Shown here in pieces: positions 22,569-31,699 of a DNA stretch of 64,000 bases. The first letter of the stretch is position 1. Every line of letters begins with the position of its first letter. The notes below the pieces were generated by a model, which had not been told where the DNA came from, made no database searches, and saw nothing but the letters and a program-made list of their open reading frames with translations. The translations under genes were made by a program, and so were the position numbers. The stretch is from Lunularia cruciata (taxonomy: Eukaryota; Streptophyta; Marchantiopsida; Lunulariales; Lunulariaceae), in contig OX419756.1 in NCBI GenBank assembly GCA_948567375.1, positions 46,788,552-46,852,551 of the forward strand. Direction: 5' to 3'.

Positions 22569-23760
22569 TTGGATGTTCCATTGTGGAGTTTAGAGGAAGC
22601 ATTGCAACAGCATGCAGATCAGTTAGTGCATCAGGCTTGGAGTGGAGCCTTCGTACCATCAAGAGATGAGTGTGAGGATGAGCCTCCAAAATCACTTACT
22701 TTGACACCTCTGGATACCACACTCATTGCTTGGCAGTATCCAATAGAGGAGATATGCCTATTGGAGTTGTTTGGTGGGATTAGCACCGGACTAGCTGCGG
22801 TATTACAGGCGGGTATACTAATACAGAGGTACTTGTATGTAGAGAGAGATGAGACTACTAGGAAAGTCTCTCTACATCATGTGGCACACTTGGCCTATTG
22901 ATATCCGAAGTTATTACCGATGTCAACAATCAGACATTACTAGAAGGCCCTACCAGTAGATATTTCCTTATTGGGGGTGCATGATCTGGAGAGACATGAG
23001 CCTATTCACTTAGTGATTTTTGGATGGCCATATCAGGGACATACACGTGCTGGTAGAGGTTTGGGTCTTCAAGATCCTTGTTCTGATGTGTTTTGGGAGA
23101 TGTTACGGATATTACGATATCTCCAGGTTCATCAGTCCGTTTCTCCAGCTTACCTTTTGGAGAACATTCCTTTGATGGGTGATTCTTGCACCATAGTGGT
23201 GGCGAGTACACATCAAGTCCATTCTTGGATAAGACTTGTTGTGTTGTTAGATGCAGCTAGAGTGGGATCACGGGCTCATCGTCTTCATATTTGGTGGACG
23301 AACCTTTTACCCATAGAGGTTCTACAACATGCTTATGATGGGATTCAGCGACTTGACCACATCCTTGTTGATGATATCTTGGATGTTAGGCGTTAGTCTC
23401 AGACAATGGTAGTGGCTCATAGGTCACCTATGGCAATGGTGAACCTAGTTGGACAACCTAGAGCCGCATTTCCCACACTCATGAGTTTCCCAAGCTCTCA
23501 TGCTTTTTGAGAGGGAGGACCTGGACTTGTTTGGGACTCACAGTTACAGCAGTTGGTGGAGCCCAACATTGATGAGAGAGAGCGGGCAATGGGTTTTTGC
23601 ATTGGTATTACCGTTGTTCCAGTAGTGTCAAAGGCATCTAGGCGTCAGATGTTAGGTCAGGCTATGGACCTAAATTGTTTGACCTGGATTGTGAGCCTTG
23701 GCTTGGTAGAGCAGCATAGGATGTGCTTGATAGGTATCACCACTCGGACACTTGTGAGCC
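22569..23760 (+). pseudogene. Dnmt3-like cytosine-5 DNA methyltransferase, captured by the element
   Basis: Motifs appear in the canonical order. Motif I is LLELFGGISTGLAAVLQAG (about 22758-22810), with the motif II region YVERDE next. Motif IV is LVIFGWPYQGHTRAG (about 23012-23056). Motif VI is LLENIPLMGD (about 23154). Motif VIII is AHRLHIWWTNLLP (about 23275). Motifs IX-X are ERERAMGF and RRQMLGQAMDLN (about 23577-23690). The resemblance is to Dnmt3, not to the rearranged plant DRM enzymes, whose motifs are permuted. The catalytic Pro-Cys is Pro-Tyr: codon 23031-23033 is TAT where TGT is expected. ENV is ENI. Stops after 22901 and 23396 split the domain. It lies between protease and RNase H, so it would be part of the polyprotein. 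An active version would methylate cytosines; on what target is unknown. Confidence 0.85.
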
Positions 23761-24130
23761 CTGTGCCTATTGAGATGATTTAGGCACATGCTGGGGGTGA
23801 TGGACCGAGTGGACATGGTATTCTTGGGACACATCCAATAGCTACTAGGGAGAGTGGTCTACTTGGAGTCCATCCAAGTGAGAGTGGGCTACTTGGATTA
23901 CATCCTTGGTCCACATGGGATGCAGCTAGAGGACGTGTGGAGCTTGCAGCCAGAGGGGAGGGAGTTTTTCACATAGAGGTTAGGACCTCTAGTGGGCGGG
24001 GCATGACACTATTGCTCCCAAGGCCAAGTGTAGCACCCAGTTAGTACGTCTTCCACTCCTACTACAATTATAGAGGATACTTAGGAGCCAGATCTTGGAC
24101 CCAAGCTTATTGGAGAGGAAGGACAGAGGG
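23761..24130 (+). other. Junction where reverse transcriptase would be expected; none seen
   Basis: In gypsy elements reverse transcriptase precedes RNase H. Here the methyltransferase tail is followed by a 350-bp Gly/Ser-rich linker containing a duplicated phrase (GLLG-HP-ES/W) and then directly by RNase H. No fingers motif, no LPFGL motif and no (Y/F)xDD motif is found in any plus-strand frame. Confidence 0.65.
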
Positions 24131-24131
24131 T

Positions 24132-24640
24132 TTGGAGGTTCTTGAGGAGCCACATGAGTTGTTTTGCCTTCAGTATGAGCGGGAGAGAGCTTTTGTAGAG
24201 CTCAAGGAGAGGTTGACATCTTCTCCTATTTTGAGAAGACCAATCAGAGGACGACCATTTCAGGCTCATACTGATTGGAGTATGTTGGGGCTTGGAGCGG
24301 TGCTCATCCAGCATGATGATGAGGGGAAGGAGTATGTGGTGACCTATGCTAGTCGCTCCAACAATTTAGTGGAGGCAAAGTATGGTTCATATGAGTGAGA
24401 GTGCTTGGTAGCAGTTTGGGCAGTTTTACATTTCTGATGTTACCTATTTGGTAACCCCTTCACTCTCATCACTGATCATCAGCCACTGAAGTGGTTGATA
24501 GAGTCCAACAAGCTTTCAGGGAAGCTTGCATGATAGGCTCTGATTTTATAGGAGTATGATTTCATGGTTGTTCACCGACCTGGAGTGGTGAACCGTGATG
24601 CAAATGGGTTGAGTAGAAACCTATGTCTCAGCTAGCGGGA
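24132..24640 (+). pseudogene. RNase H domain of the methyltransferase element
   Basis: The domain begins with ERAFVELKERLTSSPILRR, then HTDWSMLGLGAVLIQ with the first catalytic Asp and YVVTYASRSNN. It continues after a TGA through LITDHQPLKWLIES with a further catalytic Asp, and ends VVHRPGVVNRDANGLSRN. Within the stretch KLA-ALIL-EYD three stops come from one-step changes of CGA, TGG and CAG; another TGA replaces the CGA of HFRCYL. The domain would degrade the RNA strand of RNA-DNA hybrids. Confidence 0.8.
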
Positions 24641-24989
24641 TCAAACAAGAGCACGTTGGCATGGTGAGACAGATGATGAGATGGTGCCAGGTTGGCATGC
24701 ATTGGCCTTTCTGTGTATATTTTCACAGGCTTTGGTGGTATCTCCCTCAGTGCATACAGGAGGAGTTATTGAGGTCACAGATCCAGAGAGGAGATATTGG
24801 TACAATTCAATGAGACATTCATGATGATGTCTTAGTGATGGACTATCTTTGCATTGGTGTTGTGGGTGGCACAGTTGGGGCCAAGGAGAGAGACTGTGTT
24901 CTTCAGCAAGCCAGATGGTTCAGATTGGAGGGTAGACACCTTTTGCGTGTTTGGGAGGATGGTAGAGTGGGAGTTGTACCACTTCCATC

Positions 24990-26060
24990 TCAGTGACCAC
25001 AATTGGTCTGTCATGCTCATGAGGAGCTAGGACATTTTGGAGTAAAGCGTATGTATAGCTTACTCCAGATTCATTATTGGTGGTGCGGTATGCAGACCAA
25101 GGTATAGTAGTTTGTTGCCAGATGTGTGGTTTGTGACCAAGTTAGAGCATCATTCAATGCTCTTACGCCACAGTTACACCCATTACCTATCATGGGATTG
25201 GGTTACTATTGTAGTTTGGTCTTTGCTAGACCTTTACCGTTGACTATGAGACATCATCGGTATGTTTTGGTGATGGTGGAGCACTTCTCCAAGTGGATTG
25301 AGTTGGTGGCACTACTTGACAAGTCTAGTGAAGGGACAGCTTACTTGTTCCTGGATTGAGTTCTTAGTCATTTTGGTGCACCAATTGAGGTTTTGACTGA
25401 TTAGGGTACAGAGTTCTTGGAGGAGTTTCAGGTCTTGTGTGACAAGGCTTTGATTGATCATTGTACTACATCTCGAGATCACCTTGAGGCAGATGGCTTA
25501 GTAGAGAGAGTGGTTCAGATGGTGAAGAGAGGATTGCAAAAGTATGGTTTGCAAAAAGGCCACTTGGTAGATTGGGATCTCCAGTTACCTTGGTTGGCCA
25601 TGTGCTATCGGTTCAGCCGGCAAGCCTCCTTAGCATCCTTCTCTCCGTACTTTCTACTCTATGGATGAGATCCAAATTTACCTACAGCCATTCGTTGAGA
25701 TGCTACTGTAGTTTTGGACTTGGATGACCTCGATGTATGGATGAGCGCATGTTCTCAACGGGTAGAGATCTTTTGGAGAGTGATGCCAATGGCCTTTGAG
25801 AACTTGGCAATTTCTCAACATAGAGATACTTTACGCTATGCTACCACTCGAGGAGGAGGTTATAGACCCTCAATCTGTTGATTTCATCCTTGCGACTATG
25901 TATATCTACAGCAAATAGCACCAACGACACTTGACATTTGGATAGGCCTCACTATCTTGAGAGTGCATGAGGTTTTGCGATCTGGAGTCCTTGTGTTAGA
26001 AGGACATGATGGTGTTGTTTGGAAGGATCATGTACGCAATTGTGCGCCATGCCACCTCCC
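24990..26060 (+). pseudogene. Gypsy integrase with C-terminal module
   Basis: The N-terminal HHCC zinc site is visible: CHAHEELGHFGVKRMYSLL followed by ARCVVCDQ at about 25008-25140, with two adjacent TAG codons where CAG CAG is likely. The core follows at 25141-25670. The first catalytic Asp appears lost (SLVFARPLP where an Asp precedes FAGP in relatives). The second is present in VLTD before a TAG-for-CAG stop. The Glu is present in HLEADGLVERV. The core ends with RFSRQASLASFSPYFLLYG. A GPY/F-like C-terminal module (VLRSGVLVLEGHDGVVW) leads in frame into the PHD finger. Integrase joins element DNA to the target. Confidence 0.8.
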
Positions 26061-26115
26061 AAACATTGATGGTACTATGGACCCAAGCTTGGCACTTGTA
26101 TGTGTAGGCTTGAGG

Positions 26116-26250
26116 TGTATATTATGTGGCTCTTCTAATGGAGTTGCTACTATGTTAGTGTGTGATAGTTGTTCAAGAGGATGGCATATGGCATGTATGA
26201 CTCCTCCCCTCATGGTGGTTCCTCAGGGACAATGTTTATGTCCTAGATGT
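26116..26250 (+). pseudogene. PHD finger at the integrase C-terminus
   Basis: In the open frame 25957-26256 the residues C54, C57, C69, C72, H77, C80, C95 and C98 make a complete C4-H-C3 PHD zinc finger. It contains MLVCDSCSRGWHMACM and a PP before the last Cys pair (CPRC). PHD fingers read histone H3 tails. At this position many gypsy elements carry a chromodomain, as the chromovirus at 35896-42065 does, so the finger probably does the same job of steering integration. All eight zinc ligands are intact although the rest of the element is degraded. Confidence 0.85.
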
Positions 26251-26410
26251 ACTTGACCTATAGCTAGTTCATTCTTTATATGGTATAGATTGCAGACATG
26301 CGACTAACGATGGGGCTCCATAGCACCTGGCCTCCTGATCTTTGCCCATTATAAGGTATACCATATACTTAGAGTAGATGGCTATCTAGAGTTAGAGGGA
26401 CCTAACCGCC

Positions 26411-26423
26411 AGCTAGGGGGGCG
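26411..26423 (+). promoter_or_regulatory. Polypurine-tract-like sequence
   Basis: AGCTAGGGGGGCG sits immediately upstream of the 3' terminal region that begins ATTGTGGCAC. Its position matches the plus-strand primer of an LTR retrotransposon, yet the 124 bp that follow are not repeated at the element's 5' end. Confidence 0.4.
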
Positions 26424-26547
26424 ATTGTGGCACTTTAGAGTCTATGTATGACTTATGTATGAGTTGTGCTTCTATAGTGTATGATGTTGGCAGCGATGTA
26501 TGTTGTGTAGCGATGTATGTTGTGTAGCGATGTATATATGCACGACA
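26424..26547 (+). repeat. 3' terminal region of the methyltransferase element
   Basis: These 124 bp recur inverted at 38817-38928. Near the end a 17-bp unit (GCGATGTATGTTGTGTA) occurs twice in tandem followed by a third partial unit; the short copy has one fewer unit. The element ends GCACGACA. Confidence 0.75.
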
Positions 26548-29259
26548 AGTTTAACACAATCTCTACAACTTTTCTTTGCTTGAAATTTGATATTGTGAAA
26601 TAATCCTATCAAATTAACAAAAGCATCTAAATCAAAAAAATCCAATGGGGTCTATATGTACTCTATAGAAATCATAACTTCTATATCATAGAAATTATGA
26701 AGGAAATTTGAAATCTCTAAATTTAATATTTGATTGTGATATCTTTTAAACACTACAACTTATCATTTTTATAAGACTAGACTTAAAGAATAGAAATGTT
26801 TGTCCAACAACACTATCTCTTATAAAACTGGTATTTTAAAATAAATCATTTGAATTATTGTACTATTAGAAGGAAACTACCTAATAAATGCACTCTTTAT
26901 TACATAAAAAGTTCAAAAGCCTTCCTATATATCAAAAAAGCACCATACCAACTATACTTTGTTTTATTCAAGTACAAAAAGACCTTTATTTAGTAGAGGA
27001 TTCCTAGCATTTTGTGTTATCTAAGTACACAAAGACCCTTATGTAGCAGAAGATTCCTTGAATTTTTTGGTTAAAAATGTAGATTGTGGTTTATCTTGAA
27101 CTAGTGACTAAACTAAATAATATATATTTATCATTATCTCAAAATATTTCTCCTAATGAATCCAAGAATAAGATGCCTCCAAGTGAAACTCTCACTTTTT
27201 TATATACCAAAGAGCAACAAGAAGACCAAGCATCATCTTGCACATTTCTTTACTGTATAATATATGATAAATATAATAAAAAATTAACAAAGAATCAATA
27301 CATAAGTATCTCATTTACAAGACCCTAGTATTATCAAAATATTCTTTAAATAAATCAATCATATGAGTTTATGAATTATTTTACAAGTCAAAAGAGTTAA
27401 GTAATATTTTGTTCTAATCAATTGATATGAAGAGCTCTAACACTGATTAAGATCAACCAATAATAAAGTTAGCTACAATATCTTAGTTGTGTAATTATTC
27501 AATTTTGCAACTTGAAGTTAGTCTATTAGCTAGATGAGCTAGAAAATCTATGTGATTTTATATAGTAATACCTTTTGATTAGACTAAGTTTTCTATCTTC
27601 TGGTTTTTACAATCGTATATTTATTATTCAAAAAATTATCTACCTCAAACTCCTCTACCTCAAGCTTCTTGTCTTCATCCTTTAGTTGAGATAAGGATGG
27701 TTCTTGAGGTCAGTTTGTGGATTATTTATGATAAAGAGCATACATTCTTAAGAAAGTTTCATGAAATATTAAATATTTTTGTATGCTAGAATTTAAGTTC
27801 TTACTTAAGAAAAATTGACCATGGATAACCATAACTTATTCTTGCACTTGAACTCCACAAATTGCTTTCTTACAACAATATATTGCTCTTTCCAATATGC
27901 AATGAATAACTTCTCCTTGGCACCTTAAACTCCTTGATGCATTGGATTAGTAAACTCCTCAATTCTTAGACCTTTGGTGATTGTATATTGAGATCTCACA
28001 TTCCAATTGAATGAAAATGATATATAAAGATTCTAGTCATATATTATGCAAGATAATTAACCTTTATACATGCATTCATTTAGTTTTTCATGAAAAATTC
28101 ATAAAAGGTAATAAAATATCCCATATCTCTCGAGGTAAGCAAGTGTTTGATATCTCTTGTTCATTTGAGTGAAACCCTGAATTAATCTTTAATAATCCTA
28201 CTTGCTCCCTTTATTTGCTTTCACTTTGTTATGAATAAGGAGTACATATGGTTAACTTTATTTTGAAAGTCCATAGACAAAATTTACTAAAATTAATTTG
28301 TAAATTGAGCTATTTATGATGAGGACTCTAGAAATACAATGTTGAGGGAAGGTGATATCTATATAGTTACAAATCAACTCTTGTTTAATGGGATCCTTGG
28401 TTTTAAACCTTAAATGAGTCATCTTACTAAGTTTATCTACAAGGACAACTAAAGACTAAAAAAAAGAGGTATCCCAAAAGGGGTAACTAAGAAAATAAGT
28501 CCATACTTACTTGTCCTTACTCTTAATTTAAAGTGTTTTAAAGTAAAGTTTAAAGTAAAATAAAGCAAATTTTAAGAAAAATTTTGTTATTAATCTACAA
28601 GCTTTTGATTTCAGTGATTTTTTTAACATACAAAACAACTCTTTCTCAAGTACATATTTATCTCTTTTGCATCCTTGTCCAAAATCATATCTGTTTTAGC
28701 ATGTCTAATATCTTCTTAGTTCCAAGATGTTGGGATAAAAGTCAAGTCATTGCATTTACTCAATTCATTAGGTATAGTTCTAGATCTTATAGCATTTGAT
28801 AGCTCCATATTTGTTATGAAAATAAAGACATCTGCAATTTGCATCTTTCCATCTATTAATATAATTTAATGGTTGAAATTTCAATTCTACTTAGTCCATT
28901 TAATTTATTTGTTAGTGAACTCTCTTTATGTCTTCAAATTTACCAAAGGATCTTTGTCTATCCTAACCAAGCTCCTTGTCTCTTAATTTTTTCTTTCAAT
29001 GTTTTTAATTGTTAACTAATCTATTTTCATTATTTATGGATAATTTTCTTGTTCAAATGCAAATTTTGACAAAAAAAATTAGTTGGGACTAATCATCTCC
29101 CCATTAATTATTAAGCTTCAAAGCCCTACTTGGATTAATACTTAAAGAAAGGTATATTTTCAAATGCATCATTTGAAGTTTAACATCTCTTATAATATAC
29201 TCCAATATTACAACATCTGTCTTTGCCAAATCTCCCTCTCTTTCTTTTTGTCACACATG

Positions 29260-31109
29260 GAAGGGAGTCACCATCTTGGAGTCAATTGTTGGTACATGAT
29301 AGGAAGATCCTTTAGGGGGACCTTTGTTTGTCATGGCTCACTTCAGAGCTCTCTCTACTACTTTGAACATACCAAGTTGTGTATTTCCCTCCTTGGTAGT
29401 GATACACACATTGTTGGCCCAGTAGATCAGATTAGGCAAGCATTTGATCACTTGAATACCAAGCTTCATCTTGTAGGCTTGAGAGTCAAGGTGTCAAAAT
29501 GAAAAGCATGGTCCCCTTTAGGTTTCACTCCCTACTTTGAGCTTCCAAAGGGGTGTGTCACATCTATAGATGGACTACCTATTCTTGGAGTGCCAATAAG
29601 ATCCAAGGATTTTGTCACATGCTTCTTAGATGTTGCACTTGCAAAGGATATTCTCCATGTGGATGAACTTCCACTATTAGGAGATCTATAGGTAGCATTT
29701 GGTATACTCTCCTCTAGTATTGCCCATTGACCAACTTACCTTCTTTACATGGTTCCTCCTTCCTTGACTTTCCTATCATGTTTGAGAGCTTTGATATGAG
29801 GATTATGGGAATCTTTGGTGATATTATCAGACCAAGGACATTTGAGTGTATGATGAGGGATTTAACACATAGATAGACATCTCTACCAATCTTATGTAGA
29901 GGGGTAGGCTTATTATATATGGATGAGATGACACCTATAGCATTTTGGGTAGTTGTGCTCTCTTGGCACTCTACTTTCCTTCCATTTTGTGGTTGTTGAA
30001 AGGTTAATTTTGGAGACATATGTGACCAAGGTGGAAGAAGGTATCCTTTCCTCTCCAGGTGTTATTGCGGTAGATGAGAGAGGGTCTATCTCCATGGGCA
30101 CTAAAGGACCTTCAATCCCCTGCTTCACTACCATCATAATGGACCCAAGGTTTTCAGTCTTCCTTGATAGAGTGACAATGTAAACATATGCTACATTCGC
30201 TCTTAGTTGACTTGTCTATTCCTTAGGGCCATTAGAGCACATCTTTGCTCTTGCTTTGGTAAGGATGAAAGCTCTTAGATCATACCTTGACCATGCATTA
30301 GGGCATTCCAACTTGTACTTGCCACCTTCTCTATAGCAATGAGGTTCCACATAGGTTTGGTCCACCTATCTGCATCTTTGTTACTCACTTGTGAGTGTGG
30401 TTCTACACTAGATGCAACAATGGTCCATTATGACACAATGTCCTTTTGGAGGACAAAGGATAGCTACCCATGATGCCATTAGGATTATAGTATTTTCTAT
30501 GGCACAAGAGAGTGGATACCTTGCTGGGAGGGAGCATTCATATGCTTTGCAAACAACATGTGTTAGAGTAGACTTATACTTGGTCTGAGATGATCAAGTG
30601 ATAATGATGGATGTTTTTGGTTATAAACACTATGAGTGATTACTCATCCTCCTAGATGGACGGCAAGGGGAGCAGCAACATGCAAGGCCTCCAAGTATAG
30701 GGTTATGCAACAAGGTCACCTCTTTGTTCCTCTAGCTTTGGAGTTATATTGAGTGGTGGTTGTGGTGTTTGCCAAGGAGTGTGTGAGAGGTTATCATATT
30801 AAAGGCTAGAAGGTACCATTCTCACTCTCATACTTTGTAGCATACTTTAGACAATGTCTGTCCAGTGCTATACAGAGAGCATTGGTTGGTGCAATCCAAT
30901 AGGAGAGCAATTATACTAGGTGATGCTTCTTTGGATGCTCCAGTAGTTTGTAGACCTTACAACTTGTATAGCTTGAATATCTTAGATGCGGTAGGGCAGA
31001 TTTTTCTCATATCAATACTATTAGGGCCTATCCCTATTTTGCCTCTTTTGTCTTTCCCTTGTACGGCTTGATGTGGTCTTCCCATCCTTCATGTGTTCTA
31101 CATGGTTGC

Positions 31110-31111
<2 letters not shown>
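29260..31111 (+). mobile_element. Second copy of the R2-like LINE, 5'-truncated
   Basis: From 29260 the sequence follows the LINE at 11978-15711 (other strand) starting just upstream of reverse transcriptase motif B, through motif C, thumb, knuckle and endonuclease to the 3' UTR (TGTACGGCTTGATGTGGTCT). The motif C Asp pair is damaged: the ADD codons have become GSD by a 3-bp loss. Compared with the first copy it is much AT-richer, with most CG dinucleotides changed to TG or CA, so it is older. Its 3' end runs into a TA microsatellite. It lies antisense inside a decayed gypsy. Confidence 0.8.

Positions 31112-31186
<75 letters not shown>
31112..31186. repeat. TA microsatellite at the LINE 3' end
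   Basis: About 37 uninterrupted TA units follow directly after GGTTGCCCT, the last recognisable bases of the LINE. It could have grown from an AT-rich tail or target site. Confidence 0.95.
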
Positions 31187-31188
<2 letters not shown>

Positions 31189-31329
31189 CCTACTAAACTA
31201 ATTCACCAATCTATAGAAGAATATTTAAAGTCATAAAAAACTCTTCATATACACACCACAATTTTGGATCACCGATGTTTACTACATTGTTTCACTCATT
31301 ACTACTCAATGAACCTCTTATCTGCAATA

Positions 31330-31690
31330 TATAAATTTTGAAGCTTTACATGTAAGCCATTACTTAGGATTTGAAGGACCTCTGTAAAGTTGTTTATTAT
31401 CATCATCTAAATTTTGACTATAGATCAAAACCTAAAAAAATTAAAAAATTAATTAAAAAATTAATCAATGTATCATTCATTATTTGTATGAATGTAGTAG
31501 ATGCACAAGTGAAACCAAACAGTTTTATAGTCAAACCTTGTACAAAGAGTAGTCCCTAAAACATCTTCACTTTCAATCTAAATTGATCATATCTCCTCCA
31601 CAAATCAAGCTTAGTGAGATACTTAGGCTCTCAAAATCAATCCAATCATCCATCTTGGATAATGAAAAATTCTTAATTTTTGTTAATTTA
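31330..31690 (-). pseudogene. Decayed gypsy reverse transcriptase (minus strand)
   Basis: Minus-strand translation gives, in broken frames, SKMDDWID (RT motif region before A), KLDLWRRYDQFRLK (motif A, with the catalytic Asp of KLDL), GFTCASTTFIQIMNDTL (motif B region) and ILIYSK-like remains after the lost DD. Stops and small deletions are frequent. It continues the pol whose integrase lies left of the inserted LINE copy. Confidence 0.6.
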
Positions 31691-31699
31691 TTATACAAG

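Larger units (their letters stand above)
18093..26547 (+). mobile_element. Gypsy-derived element carrying a Dnmt3-like methyltransferase and a PHD finger
   Basis: An 8455-bp element inserted in the leader of another retroelement. Ends are TGTCACGC at 18093 and GCACGACA at 26547, an imperfect inverted repeat, flanked by the 4-bp duplication AGTT at 18089-18092 and 26548-26551. Order on the plus strand: 2-kb noncoding leader with a minisatellite, gag with two zinc knuckles, aspartic protease, cytosine methyltransferase, RNase H, integrase with C-terminal module, PHD finger. There is no reverse transcriptase and no long terminal repeat. The 547-bp copy at 38817-39363 shares both ends, so the ends are real. 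All domains are broken by stops and frameshifts; most stops are single C-to-T or G-to-A steps from CAG, CGA or TGG. This copy cannot move on its own. Confidence 0.85.
26552..31330 (-). pseudogene. Decayed gypsy pol: integrase and probable chromodomain (minus strand)
   Basis: On the minus strand the phrase VVLVDKLSKMTHLR at about 28454-28412 is the gypsy integrase core around its first Asp-like turn. At about 27650-27550 the phrase VEEFEVDNFLNNKYT resembles the start of a chromodomain. Everything is riddled with stops and AT-rich drift. Together with the reverse transcriptase relic at 31330-31690 the order on the minus strand is RT, integrase, chromodomain, as in a chromovirus. The LINE copy at 29260-31111 splits it. 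No LTR could be assigned. Confidence 0.5.

Noticed and set aside
23363-23395. VDDILDVRR read as a reverse-transcriptase (Y/F)xDD motif
   Set aside because: It lies in frame inside the methyltransferase between motifs VIII and IX, and no other RT motif surrounds it.
26424-26547. A complete 124-bp LTR (starts TG, ends CA, follows a purine tract)
   Set aside because: No copy of it exists at the 5' end of the element, which begins with different sequence at 18093.
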